Shown here in pieces: positions 17,134 through 26,214 of a DNA stretch of 64,000 bases. The notes beneath the pieces were generated by a model, which was not told where the DNA came from, searched no databases, and saw nothing but the letters and a program-made list of their open reading frames with translations. Source of the DNA: Oceanobacillus jeddahensis (GTDB lineage: Bacteria > Bacillota > Bacilli > Bacillales > Amphibacillaceae); the NCBI RefSeq assembly GCF_000750635.1, contig NZ_CCDM010000005.1, positions 124,001 to 188,000 of the forward strand, given 5' to 3'. Every line of letters starts with the position of its first letter. Within the stretch, counting starts at the first letter, position 1. Made by a program: the position numbers and the translations under genes.

Positions 17134-18168
17134 ATGATATTTTTATTCCTGAGAACGATAGCAATTGGTCTCTTAGGAGCTATTATCTTTTCAGTTATCG
17201 GTTTGCCGCTGCCCTGGCTGCTTGGATCCATGCTAGTGACATTATTGTTCCAATTAAAATCATCTTGGAAAATTGTATGGGATCCAACCTTTCGAAATAT
17301 TGGGCTGGTCATTGCCGGATATACGATTGGTTATGCTTTTACATTAGAAGCGCTGCAGGAAATGATAAACTATTTTCCGATGATGATTATCATTAACATT
17401 ATTTTCTTAATTTTATTTATCGGTGTCAGCTTTGCGGTTTCGAAGTGGGCACGGCTGGATATCGGAACAGCAATGGCTTGTTGTGCCCCGGGTGGATTAC
17501 AGCAGGTCATCGTCTTTGCAGAAGAACAAAAAACCTTGAACATAACCGTGGTGACTTTTTACCAGGTCATGCGGCTGCTGGCGATTATTACATTGGTTCC
17601 GTTTATTGTTTCCGGCAATAATGGCAGTACGTCTTCCGGTAATATAGCAGAAAGCTATTCACTGGTCTTATTCTGTTTATTGATTGTATGCTACATAGTT
17701 GGAATGGCCTGCAAGTTAATTAAAGTCCCTACTGCCTATTTATTAGGCCCTGTTTTCTTCATCATGGTGTGTAATCTATTATCGATTCAGGTCCCTGTGA
17801 TGCCAGAAAATTTACTGCATATTGCTCAACTTTTTATTGGGATTTATGTAGGCTTATTATTGGAACGGGATAAGCTGAAGAAAATGAAATCACATATTGT
17901 GTATGCTGTCGGTTCGTGTGTCATATTAATCAGCGTAGCTTTTTTTATCAGTGAATGGATGGCACATTATTTTATGGATTTTGCGACCAGCTTTTTAAGC
18001 GTTGTTCCAGGCGGTGTGGATCAAATGGGAATTATTGCAGCTTCGATACAGGCAGAAGTAACGGTGGTAACCTCATTCCAGCTGTTTCGGATTTTATTTT
18101 TATCCATTATTATTATTCCATTTGTAAAATATATGGTTCGAAGGGATCAAAGAAAAGTAAGAGGATAA
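17134..18168 (+). CDS. AbrB-family membrane transporter (AbrB duplication domain)
   Basis: 344 residues, about ten helices in two similar halves. Each half has a G-x-P-x-x-x-L-L-G motif: GLPLPWLLGSM near residue 23 and KVPTAYLLGPVFF near 198. Each half also has an acidic or glycine turn after CAPGGLQQ or VVPGGVDQMG. This is the AbrB/'ammonia monooxygenase' transporter family of uncertain substrate and is unrelated to the AbrB DNA-binding protein. RBS GAAGGAAGGG. Followed by a DUF72 gene 14 bases later, probably cotranscribed. Confidence 0.82.
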   Translation: MIFLFLRTIAIGLLGAIIFSVIGLPLPWLLGSMLVTLLFQLKSSWKIVWDPTFRNIGLVIAGYTIGYAFTLEALQEMINYFPMMIIINIIFLILFIGVSFAVSKWARLDIGTAMACCAPGGLQQVIVFAEEQKTLNITVVTFYQVMRLLAIITLVPFIVSGNNGSTSSGNIAESYSLVLFCLLIVCYIVGMACKLIKVPTAYLLGPVFFIMVCNLLSIQVPVMPENLLHIAQLFIGIYVGLLLERDKLKKMKSHIVYAVGSCVILISVAFFISEWMAHYFMDFATSFLSVVPGGVDQMGIIAASIQAEVTVVTSFQLFRILFLSIIIIPFVKYMVRRDQRKVRG

Positions 18169-18182
18169 GAGAGGTGTAAAAA

Positions 18183-19034
18183 GTGATTCAAATTGGTTTG
18201 ACAGGATGGGGAGACCACGATTCTATTTATGCAGATGATACAAAAGCGCATGAAAAATTACAGGAATACAGCAGTCATTTTCCAGTTGTAGAATTAGACG
18301 CTTCCTTCTACGCGGTACAGCCTATTCATAATATGGAAAAATGGGCGAGGGAGACACCGGCGAATTTTCAATTTATCGTGAAAGCTTATCAAGGTATGAC
18401 AGGGCACGATCGGGAAGGGAAGGAAAACCCTTTTGAAAAGAAAGCAGAAATGTTTCAAGCGTTCCGGGAGTCCATTGAACCGCTTCAGAGAGCAGAAAAG
18501 CTGGGATCTGTACTGTTCCAATTTCCGCCGTGGTTTGATTGCAGGAAAGAGAATGTAAAATACATCCGTTATTGTAAACAGCAAATGAACGATATCCCTG
18601 TTGCCCTGGAGTTTAGGCAGCAGTCCTGGTATGAGGAAAGATTTCAGCAGCAAACCCTGGATTTTATGAAGCAGGAGGGCTGGATTCATGCGATTGCGGA
18701 TGAACCGCAGGCTGGTGAAAAATCGGTTCCGTTTGTACCTGTTGTCACTACAAAGGATAAGGTGATTATCCGACTACATGGTCGAAATGTTCATGGCTGG
18801 AATTACTCGGGGAATGCAAATTGGCGAAAAGTCCGTTATTTATATGAATATAATGAAAAAGAATTAACTACTTTAGCGGAAGAAGTAAAAAGATTAGAAA
18901 AGCAGTGTAAAGAAGTTATTGTTCTATTTAACAATAACTCTGGAAGACATGCGGCTGGTAATGCTAAACAATTTCAGAAGATGTTAGGAATTGAATTTGA
19001 TGGACTGGCTTCACAGCAGTTGGGATTGTTTTAA
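18183..19034 (+). CDS. DUF72 (YecE-like) TIM-barrel protein
   Basis: 283 residues. It begins IQIGLTGWGDHDSIY and has VVELDASFYAVQP, FQFPPWFDC and the C-terminal FNNNSGRHAAGNA, all features of the DUF72/YecE family. The biochemical role is unproven. Full length for the family. A strong terminator follows. Confidence 0.85.
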   Translation: MIQIGLTGWGDHDSIYADDTKAHEKLQEYSSHFPVVELDASFYAVQPIHNMEKWARETPANFQFIVKAYQGMTGHDREGKENPFEKKAEMFQAFRESIEPLQRAEKLGSVLFQFPPWFDCRKENVKYIRYCKQQMNDIPVALEFRQQSWYEERFQQQTLDFMKQEGWIHAIADEPQAGEKSVPFVPVVTTKDKVIIRLHGRNVHGWNYSGNANWRKVRYLYEYNEKELTTLAEEVKRLEKQCKEVIVLFNNNSGRHAAGNAKQFQKMLGIEFDGLASQQLGLF

Positions 19035-19043
19035 TAGTAAGAA

Positions 19044-19100
19044 AAAAATAACCAAAACGTTTGGTGAGTAGTAATGCTGTCAGCGTTTTGGTTATTTTTT
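19044..19100 (+). terminator. Terminator after the DUF72 gene
   Basis: AAAATAACCAAAACG pairs with CGTTTTGGTTATTTTTT around a 25-base loop. A long, nearly perfect stem with a T run. Confidence 0.85.
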
Positions 19101-19248
19101 AAGCATAAAGTTCTGTTTTAAAATTCAACCATGCTCCTCAAAACAATGTTAACTTACACTACGTAAAAATGGTATAATTTAAAATGAAATGTAAACCATG
19201 GTTGTCAAAATGTCATGTTTGATTTACAATTTCTTAGAGGTGATTGTT

Positions 19249-19455
19249 TTGAAATCAAATTTAAGAATCTTAAGGGCAAAAATGAATATAAGTCAAACAA
19301 CTTTGTCGAAAGCTACAAATATTTCACGGCAAACCATCAGCTTATTAGAAAAAGGAGAGTATATACCTTCTTTAAAGACAGCTAAAAAATTATCTTTATA
19401 TTTTGAAGAGCCTATTGACGATATTTTCATTTTAGAGGAGGAAGATTTAATATGA
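19249..19455 (+). CDS. Small XRE-family DNA-binding protein (YozG-like)
   Basis: 68 residues from a TTG at 19249, preceded by AGAGGTGAT. The upstream ATG at 19198 has no RBS and would lie close to the transcription start suggested by TATAAT at 19173. The product is essentially one helix-turn-helix: LRILRAKMNISQTTLSKATN, then SRQTISLLEKGEYIPSL. Its stop overlaps the start of the membrane protein at 19452 (ATGA), a common arrangement for Cro/CI-like regulators paired with small membrane proteins. Confidence 0.85.
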   Translation: MKSNLRILRAKMNISQTTLSKATNISRQTISLLEKGEYIPSLKTAKKLSLYFEEPIDDIFILEEEDLI

Positions 19456-20114
19456 AGAAAACATTTTTTCATTACGCTCTCATAGGAGTGCTTATCTATT
19501 CTATTTATGCTTTTTTCACAAATGAATATAATGCTGGTATCCGAACGATTTTAGCCATCAATATCATTGGTTTGGCAATGTTGGTCATCTCATTAATTAA
19601 ATCTTGGTCGGTTACGGAAAATAAAGAAGAAAGTGATTCTAAACAGAAAAAATTAGAGAAGACGTATTCTTCTATTGTTTTATTACAAAATGTTGCTGCT
19701 GTGATGGTTTTTGTTGTTATTCCAATTGGTTTTGTCCTTTATCGTGAAGCGTATCCCATGATCATTCTCAGTTCTTTCCTATTGATGCTTTTAGCGGGGG
19801 CATATGGTTTGAATACATATCAAAGATTGTTCAAGACTGCTTTTCCTGAAAAAGAAGTATTGAATGTTACAAAAACATCTTATAATAATGAAATTGTCGA
19901 ACAATTGGATGGAACAGAAAAATCAATTTTAGTAAAAAGAATGTATAAAGCAATTCATGGTTTGGCATTCGGTCTTGTTTTGATTGAGTTCACCCTTATG
20001 TTCTATTCAGTGATTACCGCTAATTATCAAATTATCAGTATGATTTTAATCGGTTTATTACTTGTAGTTATTACCTTCGTTTATAGTTATATGTTTACAT
20101 TAAGCAGTAATTGA
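19452..20114 (+). CDS. DUF3169-like membrane protein paired with the XRE regulator
   Basis: 220 residues, six hydrophobic segments arranged as two plus two plus two, with cytoplasmic loops rich in K and E. The layout and genomic partner fit the DUF3169/DUF2975-type proteins that are cotranscribed with a small XRE regulator. Function unknown. Translation is coupled to the regulator by a 4-base overlap. Confidence 0.65.
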   Translation: MKKTFFHYALIGVLIYSIYAFFTNEYNAGIRTILAINIIGLAMLVISLIKSWSVTENKEESDSKQKKLEKTYSSIVLLQNVAAVMVFVVIPIGFVLYREAYPMIILSSFLLMLLAGAYGLNTYQRLFKTAFPEKEVLNVTKTSYNNEIVEQLDGTEKSILVKRMYKAIHGLAFGLVLIEFTLMFYSVITANYQIISMILIGLLLVVITFVYSYMFTLSSN

Positions 20115-20160
20115 TTAACAAAAAAATTTTTATAGCTCGTTATCGATAATTAACTATATC

Positions 20161-20312
20161 TTTAAATTTTCAGAAAATAATTATATAATACCATTAACGG
20201 CAATTAGAATGGAGGAAAAACATATGATTCGTTATATGGTATGAACCTCTTAACTGATTTCCTTTTTTTAAACCATAACGAAAAATACAAAAGGATTTCA
20301 GGAGGGGACAAA
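20161..20312 (+). promoter_or_regulatory. Serine hydrolase promoter and leader with 6-codon ORF
   Basis: -35 TTTAAA (20161-20166), -10 TATAAT (20184-20189), spacer 17. GGAGG at 20211-20215 precedes an ATG at 20224 by 8 bases, opening a 6-codon frame (M-I-R-Y-M-V) that stops at 20244. The hydrolase has its own RBS at about 20301. The tiny frame may be a leader peptide or the remnant of a lost gene. Confidence 0.4.
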
Positions 20313-21335
20313 ATGAATACAGAAAACAAACGGAACAAACTGATGGAAGTACAAAAGGAACTATCTTTTTCAGGAGCTTTCTATGCAGTAAAGCAGGATG
20401 AAGTTATAACGGGAAGCAATGGATTCCGAAATCGTGCTGAAAAACTCAGAAATCAAGTAGATACACGATTTGGTATTGCTTCAGGATGTAAGTTGTTTAC
20501 CGCAATTGCCGTTGCTAAGCTTGTAGAAATGGGGAAAATTGCTTTTGATACAAAATTAAAGGATTGTGTGACAGAGGAATTCCCTCACTTTGATAAGAAT
20601 ATCACTATTCATCATCTATTAACGCATACTTCTGGTGTGCCTGATTATTTTGATGAGGAAGAAATGGATGATTATGAACAGTTGTGGGAGTCTTTTCCGA
20701 TGTATAGTGTCAGGACGCCAAAAGATTTTTTGCCGCTTTTTCAGCATAGGAAAATGGAAGAACGCCCAGGCAATACTTTTCAATATAATAATTCAGGTTA
20801 TATTTTACTGGGATTGATTGTAGAACAGGTTGCAAAATGCAGTTTCACGTCATTTGTGGAAAAACATATTTTCGACTCAGCTGGGATGAGCGGCTCGGGA
20901 TATTTTGAAATGGATGATTTACCTGAACGGACCGCAATTGGTTATATAGAAGAGCCAGGTGATAAATGGAAAACAAATATTTATTCTCTTCCCGCTAAAG
21001 GCGGACCAGATGGAGGCGCATACGTTACTGTTGCAGACATGGCTAAGTTTTGGAAGGCTTTGATGAGCTATCAACTGCTGTCAGAGGAAATGACAAAAGA
21101 AGTATTGAAATCGCGCGAGTGTGTAGATGCAGAGGAAAATATCTACTACGGATATTCAGGTTATATGGAATTAGATGACAATAAAGATATCATAAAATAT
21201 ATTCAGATGGGCTATGACCCGGGGGTTAATTTCCGGACAGTTCATTATCCGTCCAGTGAAAGGACGATCATTGTTTGTTCGAATGAATCAGAGGGTGCTT
21301 ATGAGCTGTTAAGAGTGATAGAGCGTATCCTGTAA
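20313..21335 (+). CDS. Serine hydrolase, beta-lactamase/class C family
   Basis: 340 residues from ATG 20313 (RBS AGGAGGGG). The SxxK motif is SGCK in FGIASGCKLFTA, the YxN motif is YNN in FQYNNSGYILLG, and HHLLTHTSGVPDYF is the typical family stretch. The KTG-like position may be KGG in LPAKGGPDGGAYVT. No signal peptide, so likely cytoplasmic. These proteins may be esterases or peptidases rather than true beta-lactamases. Confidence 0.88.
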   Translation: MNTENKRNKLMEVQKELSFSGAFYAVKQDEVITGSNGFRNRAEKLRNQVDTRFGIASGCKLFTAIAVAKLVEMGKIAFDTKLKDCVTEEFPHFDKNITIHHLLTHTSGVPDYFDEEEMDDYEQLWESFPMYSVRTPKDFLPLFQHRKMEERPGNTFQYNNSGYILLGLIVEQVAKCSFTSFVEKHIFDSAGMSGSGYFEMDDLPERTAIGYIEEPGDKWKTNIYSLPAKGGPDGGAYVTVADMAKFWKALMSYQLLSEEMTKEVLKSRECVDAEENIYYGYSGYMELDDNKDIIKYIQMGYDPGVNFRTVHYPSSERTIIVCSNESEGAYELLRVIERIL

Positions 21336-21386
21336 AACGAAACTTCACTTAGTGGGAGTTTTACGGCCGCTTCTCCGTGATAAAAA
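21333..21386 (+). repeat. Dispersed repeat A, short form (54 bp)
   Basis: Runs from TAAAACGAAACTTCACTTAG through TGGGAGTTTTACGG to TTCTCCGTGATAAAA. Matches the ends of the longer copies at 29988-30423 and 41285-41400 and the short copy at 54555-54609. Its first bases supply the stop codon of the serine hydrolase. Confidence 0.75.
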
Positions 21387-21387
21387 G

Positions 21388-21426
21388 AAAAAGGGATTAA
21401 CCAGAAGGCGTTAGTCCCTTTTTTAT
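21388..21426. terminator. Bidirectional terminator between convergent genes
   Basis: AAGGGATTAAC pairs with GTTAGTCCCTT around CAGAAGGC, with an A run before and a T run after. Confidence 0.85.
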
Positions 21427-21779
21427 TGAAACAACTTATGTCGAATCTTTTTCGCGTATTTATGAAAAATATTGCTTTTATCAAGTTTCCGTTCTTTAGT
21501 TAATGTACGAAAAGCTTCTTGTTTTTCAGATTGATCCGCTTGCTTTTTTCCATCTGTGGCAATGTGCATTAAATCACGATAGGAAATATACTGTTTTTGA
21601 TTTTCCTGTTCATCAGAAAGATAGCCTGCCCGTTTTAAAATACGGAAAGATTGCTTCACTTCTTCAGGTAATCCTGCAAATTCATCCCGCAGATCCAACT
21701 GCTCTCCTTTGCCTGGCAAATCATCAAAATCTCCATCATCCACAGCTTTTTTAATTTGCTCTTCTACAAAGTGATACAT
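21423..21779 (-). CDS. DUF1992 (DnaJ-homologue C28-like domain) protein
   Basis: 118 residues. EEQIKKAVDDGDFDDLPGKGEQLDL is the conserved DUF1992 core, followed by AGLPEEVKQSFRILKRAGYL. It is a soluble, charged protein also found as the conserved domain of DNAJC28. Function unproven. It is a single gene on the minus strand. Confidence 0.85.
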   Translation of the reverse strand: MYHFVEEQIKKAVDDGDFDDLPGKGEQLDLRDEFAGLPEEVKQSFRILKRAGYLSDEQENQKQYISYRDLMHIATDGKKQADQSEKQEAFRTLTKERKLDKSNIFHKYAKKIRHKLFQ

Positions 21780-21837
21780 AGCGTACCTCCTTATGCATTC
21801 TATCTTTAAGTATGCGGGATGAAAGGGGAAAGTTCAA

Positions 21838-22203
21838 CTAAAGATTGTTATCGATATGATTAATAATCTGCTGCACAGCTTGTTCTCCCTTAAGTTTCCA
21901 ATCATAAAAATCTGGTTTATGAAGATAGGCTTGAAATGAATAGAAATGCCGGTTGTCAGCGTGATGGATAATTTGAGGATTTCCAAATTCAATTTGAACA
22001 GATGGCTGGTTATGTTCTTCTTGCAGCACTTGGTAGGGAAGATACAAATATAGTTTTCTCTCTTCCTGACTGGAAAGTAGCCCATTAAAATATCCGTGGT
22101 AGTTACTATTTTCTACTATCGTAAACCCAAGCTCTTTTAAATGCAGCTTTAATTTTAGGAAAACCCCTTGCTTACCCGACAAATTAGTATGTAATGCTAT
22201 CAT
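21838..22203 (-). CDS. YugN-like family protein
   Basis: 121 residues from ATG 22203, preceded by AAAGGAG; the frame is open further upstream to 22263 but without a better RBS. LYLYLPYQV and VQIEFGNPQIIHH resemble the conserved core of YugN-like proteins. Function unknown. Moderate certainty because the family is recognised from a few motifs only. Confidence 0.55.
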   Translation of the reverse strand: MIALHTNLSGKQGVFLKLKLHLKELGFTIVENSNYHGYFNGLLSSQEERKLYLYLPYQVLQEEHNQPSVQIEFGNPQIIHHADNRHFYSFQAYLHKPDFYDWKLKGEQAVQQIINHIDNNL

Positions 22204-22396
22204 TTTTAGTTTCTCCTTTTCCATTTTGTTATGACTAGTTTTGCCTTTGGTAAAGCGAAACATACGTTAATAAGAGATCATTCCATCTGTGGAAATTAAA
22301 TAAATAATGACTTGATTAGAGAATATTTGTTCGGTATACTAGGTTTAGAGAGTCATCTTAGAAACTCACCTTATTATTATAAAAGGATGTGTTTTT

Positions 22397-22534
22397 ATGC
22401 CCCAAATATGTCTTCGAAAAGTATACTCCTCATCCGAAATAACCACTTTGCATGTATAAGAAGAATCCAAGTCATACAACAAATATCAAAGAAGAAAAGA
22501 ACGTACCAAGAAGGCGCTGCATCGTATCCCTGAT
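22397..22534 (+). other. Possible original 5' end of the Rpn gene, with in-frame stop
   Basis: ATG 22397 (RBS AAGGATG) opens 20 codons that stop at TAA 22457-22459. The same frame then continues open through RTKKALHRIPDVQ into the Rpn nuclease. This would fit a nonsense mutation near the 5' end of the nuclease, but the longer N-terminus is not certain. The rest of the 22204-22534 gap shows only a TATACT-type promoter sequence. Confidence 0.3.
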
Positions 22535-23750
22535 GTGCAATTAATGGATTTAAAAGTGGACTATGCATTTAAACAACTATTTGGAAACGAAAAGAATAAG
22601 GATATCACCGTCGTTTTTCTCAATGCCATTTTAGCCAAATCTGGAAGAAGTCCGATTCAGCAGCTTTACTTTCAAAATATCGAAATCGGCGGCGAATATG
22701 AAGAGGACAAAAAATCCAGATTAGATCTCTTAATCAGGACGGAGAATAAAGAATGGGTCAACATAGAAATTCAAATCAATAATGAGTATAATATGATAAA
22801 AAGATCCCTGTATTATTGGTCGAGACTTTTTTCAGAACAGCTGAAAAAAGAGCAGAGCTATAAAGAATTGTACCCCGTCATTAGTATTAATATCATGCAT
22901 TTTAACCTGCTGGATGAAACGGACGCCTTTCATAATATTTTTCACCTGCATGAGATAAAGCAGAAATATCCATTAACCGATATGATTGAATTTCATTTTG
23001 TGGAAATTCCTAAACTGATTACTGCCTGGAAGAATAATCAGCTGGATCCATGGGAAGACGTCTTAACGCGCTGGCTGCTGCTGTTAGGAACGGTCGATAG
23101 ACAAAGAAATCATTTCTCGCAGTGTAACTGGCTGGGACTGCGATTACTCGCCCCATCGAAGGGCTTTTGTAAGACTCCCACATTAAGAATAAAGAAGTCA
23201 TGAAAATTCTAAATGGGAGATCTAACAGCCAGTAACGGCCCGATTGGTTCAACTAATTGTTCAGCAGGGCGTAAAGAACCCTACTGAACAAAGTTTCACT
23301 TTATATGAAGACATCTATCAAGAACTGGAGGAGATTGCGCTGGTGGATAAAACGTTAAATGTTGCGATGCGGGTCTGGGAAGATTTAAGCCGTACAGAAG
23401 AAGAACGCCGGGAATATGAAATCCGTTTGAAGCAAATTTTAGATGAGCAATCCAAAAAGCGGGACAGAGAGTTGTTGGAACAGGAAATGGAAGAAGTGAA
23501 AGAGCAGAAAGAAGAAATGAAAATAGAGAAAGAAGAGGTTGAAAAACAGAGAGAAGAAATGAAAATGGAGAAAGAAGAAGCAGAACGCAAAAAGCTTGAA
23601 GCTGAGTCCGCGCTAAAGGAATCCACAAAACAAACGGCACTCAAAATGTTAGAGCAGGGGATAAGCCAAACGGCTATTTTACAGGTGACGGGTTTAACTC
23701 TACAGCAATTTGAGGTTATTCAGCAGGAATTGGGAAATAAGAATAAATAG
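22535..23750 (+). pseudogene. Rpn-family recombination-promoting nuclease, interrupted by repeat B
   Basis: The N-terminal part (GTG 22535 or ATG 22544) reads MDLKVDYAFKQLFGNEKNK, with the PD-(D/E)XK core DLLIRTENKEWVNIEIQ, and runs to LLLLGTVDRQRNHF. An insert of about 185 bases (23117-23304) then breaks the frame. The original frame resumes at YEDIYQELEEIALVDKTLNVAM and runs through a coiled coil of E/K/M repeats (23450-23630) to a C-terminal helical motif ending GLTLQQFEVIQQELG. Removing the insert would join F to YEDI and restore one frame of about 340 residues. The product is probably inactive as it stands. Confidence 0.82.
23117..23304 (-). repeat. Dispersed repeat B inserted in the Rpn nuclease gene
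   Basis: Read on the minus strand it contains GATGGGGCGAGTAATCGC followed by AGTCCCAGCC, matching copies near 15462 and 30040 (GATGGGGTGAGTAATCGC). Its other edge, AAAGTTTCACTTTATATG, resembles the edge of repeat A (GAAACTTCACT). Boundaries are inferred from where the nuclease frame stops and resumes. Confidence 0.65.
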
Positions 23751-23776
23751 ATTATAACGTACTAGTATAAAACAAG

Positions 23777-23815
23777 AAGGCACATGCTGATAATGAAGAG
23801 ACAGCATGTGCCTTT
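23777..23815. terminator. Terminator between convergent genes
   Basis: AAGGCACATGCTG pairs perfectly with CAGCATGTGCCTT around a 13-base loop. T and A runs are short. Confidence 0.75.
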
Positions 23816-23818
23816 ATG

Positions 23819-24487
23819 CTAAAAATGAAATCGCCGCACAATCTCATTTTTCATTGTTTTTTCCGAAAATAATACCATACCAATTAGTGTCAGCAGAGCG
23901 TATAAAGCAGTTGCAGCACTTGGCCATAATACAGTGGACCACGAACTTAAGAATAGAATAACAGGAAGGAATCCGAGAATAACCATTGTAGTCATATAAC
24001 CGATGTATTCACGCCACTTCATAGGTTTCCGCAATACAATAATCGTTACAAGCAGCGTTGCCAGTGTGACAAGAAACGGAATAACATAGTGAATGGACCA
24101 TTTAGAACTTCCGGATGCTGCATCTAAAATAAACAGCATAACTGAAAGTGCAATAACTTGAAGTACCACCTTTGAGCCGATGTGTGCTCTGGAAAGAATG
24201 GTATGGTTTATGGTTAATAAACTGTATAGTACAGGGCTTAACACATATAAAAACCATAATTCTTCCGGATTAGTCAGTAAATTAATTAATAAACTGGTAC
24301 TGACAGTGAAGATGGCAATAAATAAGACAAGACGCTGTGCAAAGCGACGTCTTTTGACCCTGGTTTCATAAATAGGATAATATTCATTGTCTCCAGTTTT
24401 CTTAGAAAGCTTTTGCTTACATAAAGGACAATATTGCTGTTTTGTATAGGTATTGCAATTACTGCAATAATGTTGCATTGTTTTCAC
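23819..24487 (-). CDS. DUF6320-like membrane protein with N-terminal zinc ribbon
   Basis: 222 residues. The N-terminus has CSNCNTYTKQQYCPLC (two CxxC pairs, a zinc ribbon), then about six or seven membrane helices. It overlaps the acyltransferase gene by 4 bases (ATGA). In Firmicutes such DUF6320 proteins accompany alcohol-acetyltransferase-like proteins. The role is unknown; a membrane adaptor for the acyltransferase is a guess. Confidence 0.65.
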   Translation of the reverse strand: MKTMQHYCSNCNTYTKQQYCPLCKQKLSKKTGDNEYYPIYETRVKRRRFAQRLVLFIAIFTVSTSLLINLLTNPEELWFLYVLSPVLYSLLTINHTILSRAHIGSKVVLQVIALSVMLFILDAASGSSKWSIHYVIPFLVTLATLLVTIIVLRKPMKWREYIGYMTTMVILGFLPVILFLSSWSTVLWPSAATALYALLTLIGMVLFSEKTMKNEIVRRFHF

Positions 24488-25740
24488 CTGCTGTCATTGG
24501 AATATACTTCTATCTCCAAATTATATTTCTTTGAAAGCTCTCTGAAAAAAGTACGGATAATATCCGCTTCTTTAATCATTCTGGAGAATGTAATTACCAG
24601 CTCATCACCAACTGCAATCATCGCCCCATTTATTGGACTTTTCTTGGTTGGATATAAAATGAGTTCCATATGTGATATATGTGCTTGCATAGATTCAGGA
24701 ATTTGTACCTTGCCTACATTTGTCATCGTCATTGTTTTAGTACGTTCACTAAAGCTTCTATATCCATAACGGATCGCACGGTATTTTAGCGGAAGCGGGA
24801 TGAATCTTGCTGTCAGTCTTGTCTGCCATTTGACCCGATCATTAATGCTTTGCTGTAAACTTTCTTTCCGTACTTTTTCCCGTAATTGCTTCGATATTTC
24901 TGAGATAATTTCTTCTAAAGTTGTTTTCTCCGTTACCGCCATACCAATATTAACCACACCAAAAAAATTACGGAGTGTATTGGAAGGAAAAAGGTTTCGT
25001 AAATTAACAGGGATAGCAATTTTTATTTCTTCCTGATAAGCTCGAAATTTTAACCTTTCTTTATATATAGCTGCAATAAGAAGTGCTGAAATAAAAGCAG
25101 TTATGGTTGTTCCATGTGCTTTAGCAAGCTGGTGTACCTTCTCAGCACTCATCTTTCCATGGACGACAACGGTCTGATCAATTGCACCGCCGCGAATTTG
25201 GTAGGAAGAAGCTTCTTTATATTTTTCCGGTTTTTCATCTGTGACATAGTTTTGATAACTATCATCTCTTTCATAATAGCTGGGTTCATCATGAATATTA
25301 ATGAGTGGACTTTCGTAATTTACATCTTTCCCCAAGTAAACAAGGTAATGATAAATAAGTGCTTTAATAAACTCCAAAGCGCCTGTACCATCCGTTACAG
25401 AATGAAAAAATTCTACCGCAATCCTTTTTTTATAATACGTCACACGCATTAAGAATCCATTCGTTTCGATAGGATCAATGGGTGCGCACGGATATTGATT
25501 TTCGTATTGTACAAAAAGCTTTTCATTATTTTCTACAAGGAAATCCCAGAATACGCCCTTATTCAGCTTCACTGCAAACATTGGTAACCGTTTGATTACA
25601 TCGTCCAGTGCAAGCTGGAGCTTATCGGGCTGTACAGTTTCCTTCATAACTGCAGCCATCCGAAAGACGGAAGAATTTGTCTGTTCAGATACAGCGTGAA
25701 ACATTTTCCCGGCATTATCAAGTTTGTACCATTCATTCAT
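24484..25740 (-). CDS. Condensation/alcohol acetyltransferase-like protein
   Basis: 418 residues. The catalytic HxxxD motif appears as EFFHSVTDGTGALEF, characteristic of CoA-dependent acyltransferases and condensation domains. The C-terminal part has an FGVVNIGMAV and MTMTNVGKVQ region, as in alcohol acetyltransferases and PapA-like enzymes. It likely transfers an acyl group to an alcohol or amine. First gene of a two-gene operon with the DUF6320 gene. The 245 bases upstream to 25985 hold no gene that I can see. Confidence 0.75.
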   Translation of the reverse strand: MNEWYKLDNAGKMFHAVSEQTNSSVFRMAAVMKETVQPDKLQLALDDVIKRLPMFAVKLNKGVFWDFLVENNEKLFVQYENQYPCAPIDPIETNGFLMRVTYYKKRIAVEFFHSVTDGTGALEFIKALIYHYLVYLGKDVNYESPLINIHDEPSYYERDDSYQNYVTDEKPEKYKEASSYQIRGGAIDQTVVVHGKMSAEKVHQLAKAHGTTITAFISALLIAAIYKERLKFRAYQEEIKIAIPVNLRNLFPSNTLRNFFGVVNIGMAVTEKTTLEEIISEISKQLREKVRKESLQQSINDRVKWQTRLTARFIPLPLKYRAIRYGYRSFSERTKTMTMTNVGKVQIPESMQAHISHMELILYPTKKSPINGAMIAVGDELVITFSRMIKEADIIRTFFRELSKKYNLEIEVYSNDSR

Positions 25741-25941
25741 CTTTCGAACACCTCTTGCACATATTTTTGCTCGTATATGGTTAATGTGAGTAAAACGAGA
25801 TTCTTTTATAAGCTTTATTTTTTACTTTAACAGATGATGTTCTTTAATTATACTATGAAAAATATCAATTTTGAAAATAGGTATATATTTTAAAATAGAA
25901 AGGTCTGTTTAATTCTGTTGTGATGGTTAGGAGATAAAAAA

Positions 25942-25983
25942 GAAAAGGAGTAACGACCATGTAATACATGATCATACTCCTTA
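25942..25983 (-). terminator. Terminator of the 71-residue membrane protein gene
   Basis: On the minus strand AAGGAGTA pairs with TACTCCTT around a long loop that itself contains ATCATGTATTACATGG, followed by TTCTTTTTT. Confidence 0.7.
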
Positions 25984-25984
25984 C

Positions 25985-26200
25985 CTAAATAAAGAAAATA
26001 ATATAAACAGAAAAGGCTGCAAACACGATAATATAGAAAAGAATTCTGCCAAGTGTCGACTTTTTGTAACTATCGTATATGGCTGTCCCAACAATAATAA
26101 CTAATGAAATAATCAGGGTAGCAGTATTTAAGAAAAAAGTCACTAAAATAATTGAAATAATAAATAAGATACTTATTATTATACTCTCTTTTCTGCTCAT
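25985..26200 (-). CDS. Small hydrophobic membrane protein, unknown family
   Basis: 71 residues, three closely spaced hydrophobic segments, with YDSYKKSTLGR as the only polar loop. The start lies 14 bases after the hydratase gene on the same strand, so it may be cotranscribed. A good terminator follows, supporting a real gene. No recognisable family. Confidence 0.5.
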   Translation of the reverse strand: MSRKESIIISILFIISIILVTFFLNTATLIISLVIIVGTAIYDSYKKSTLGRILFYIIVFAAFSVYIIFFI

Positions 26201-26214
26201 AACTAATCCCCCGC

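Noticed and set aside
23296..23644. Minus-strand frames rich in S, F and L opposite the Rpn C-terminal part
   Set aside because: Antisense of the E/K/M coiled coil; no RBS and no family.
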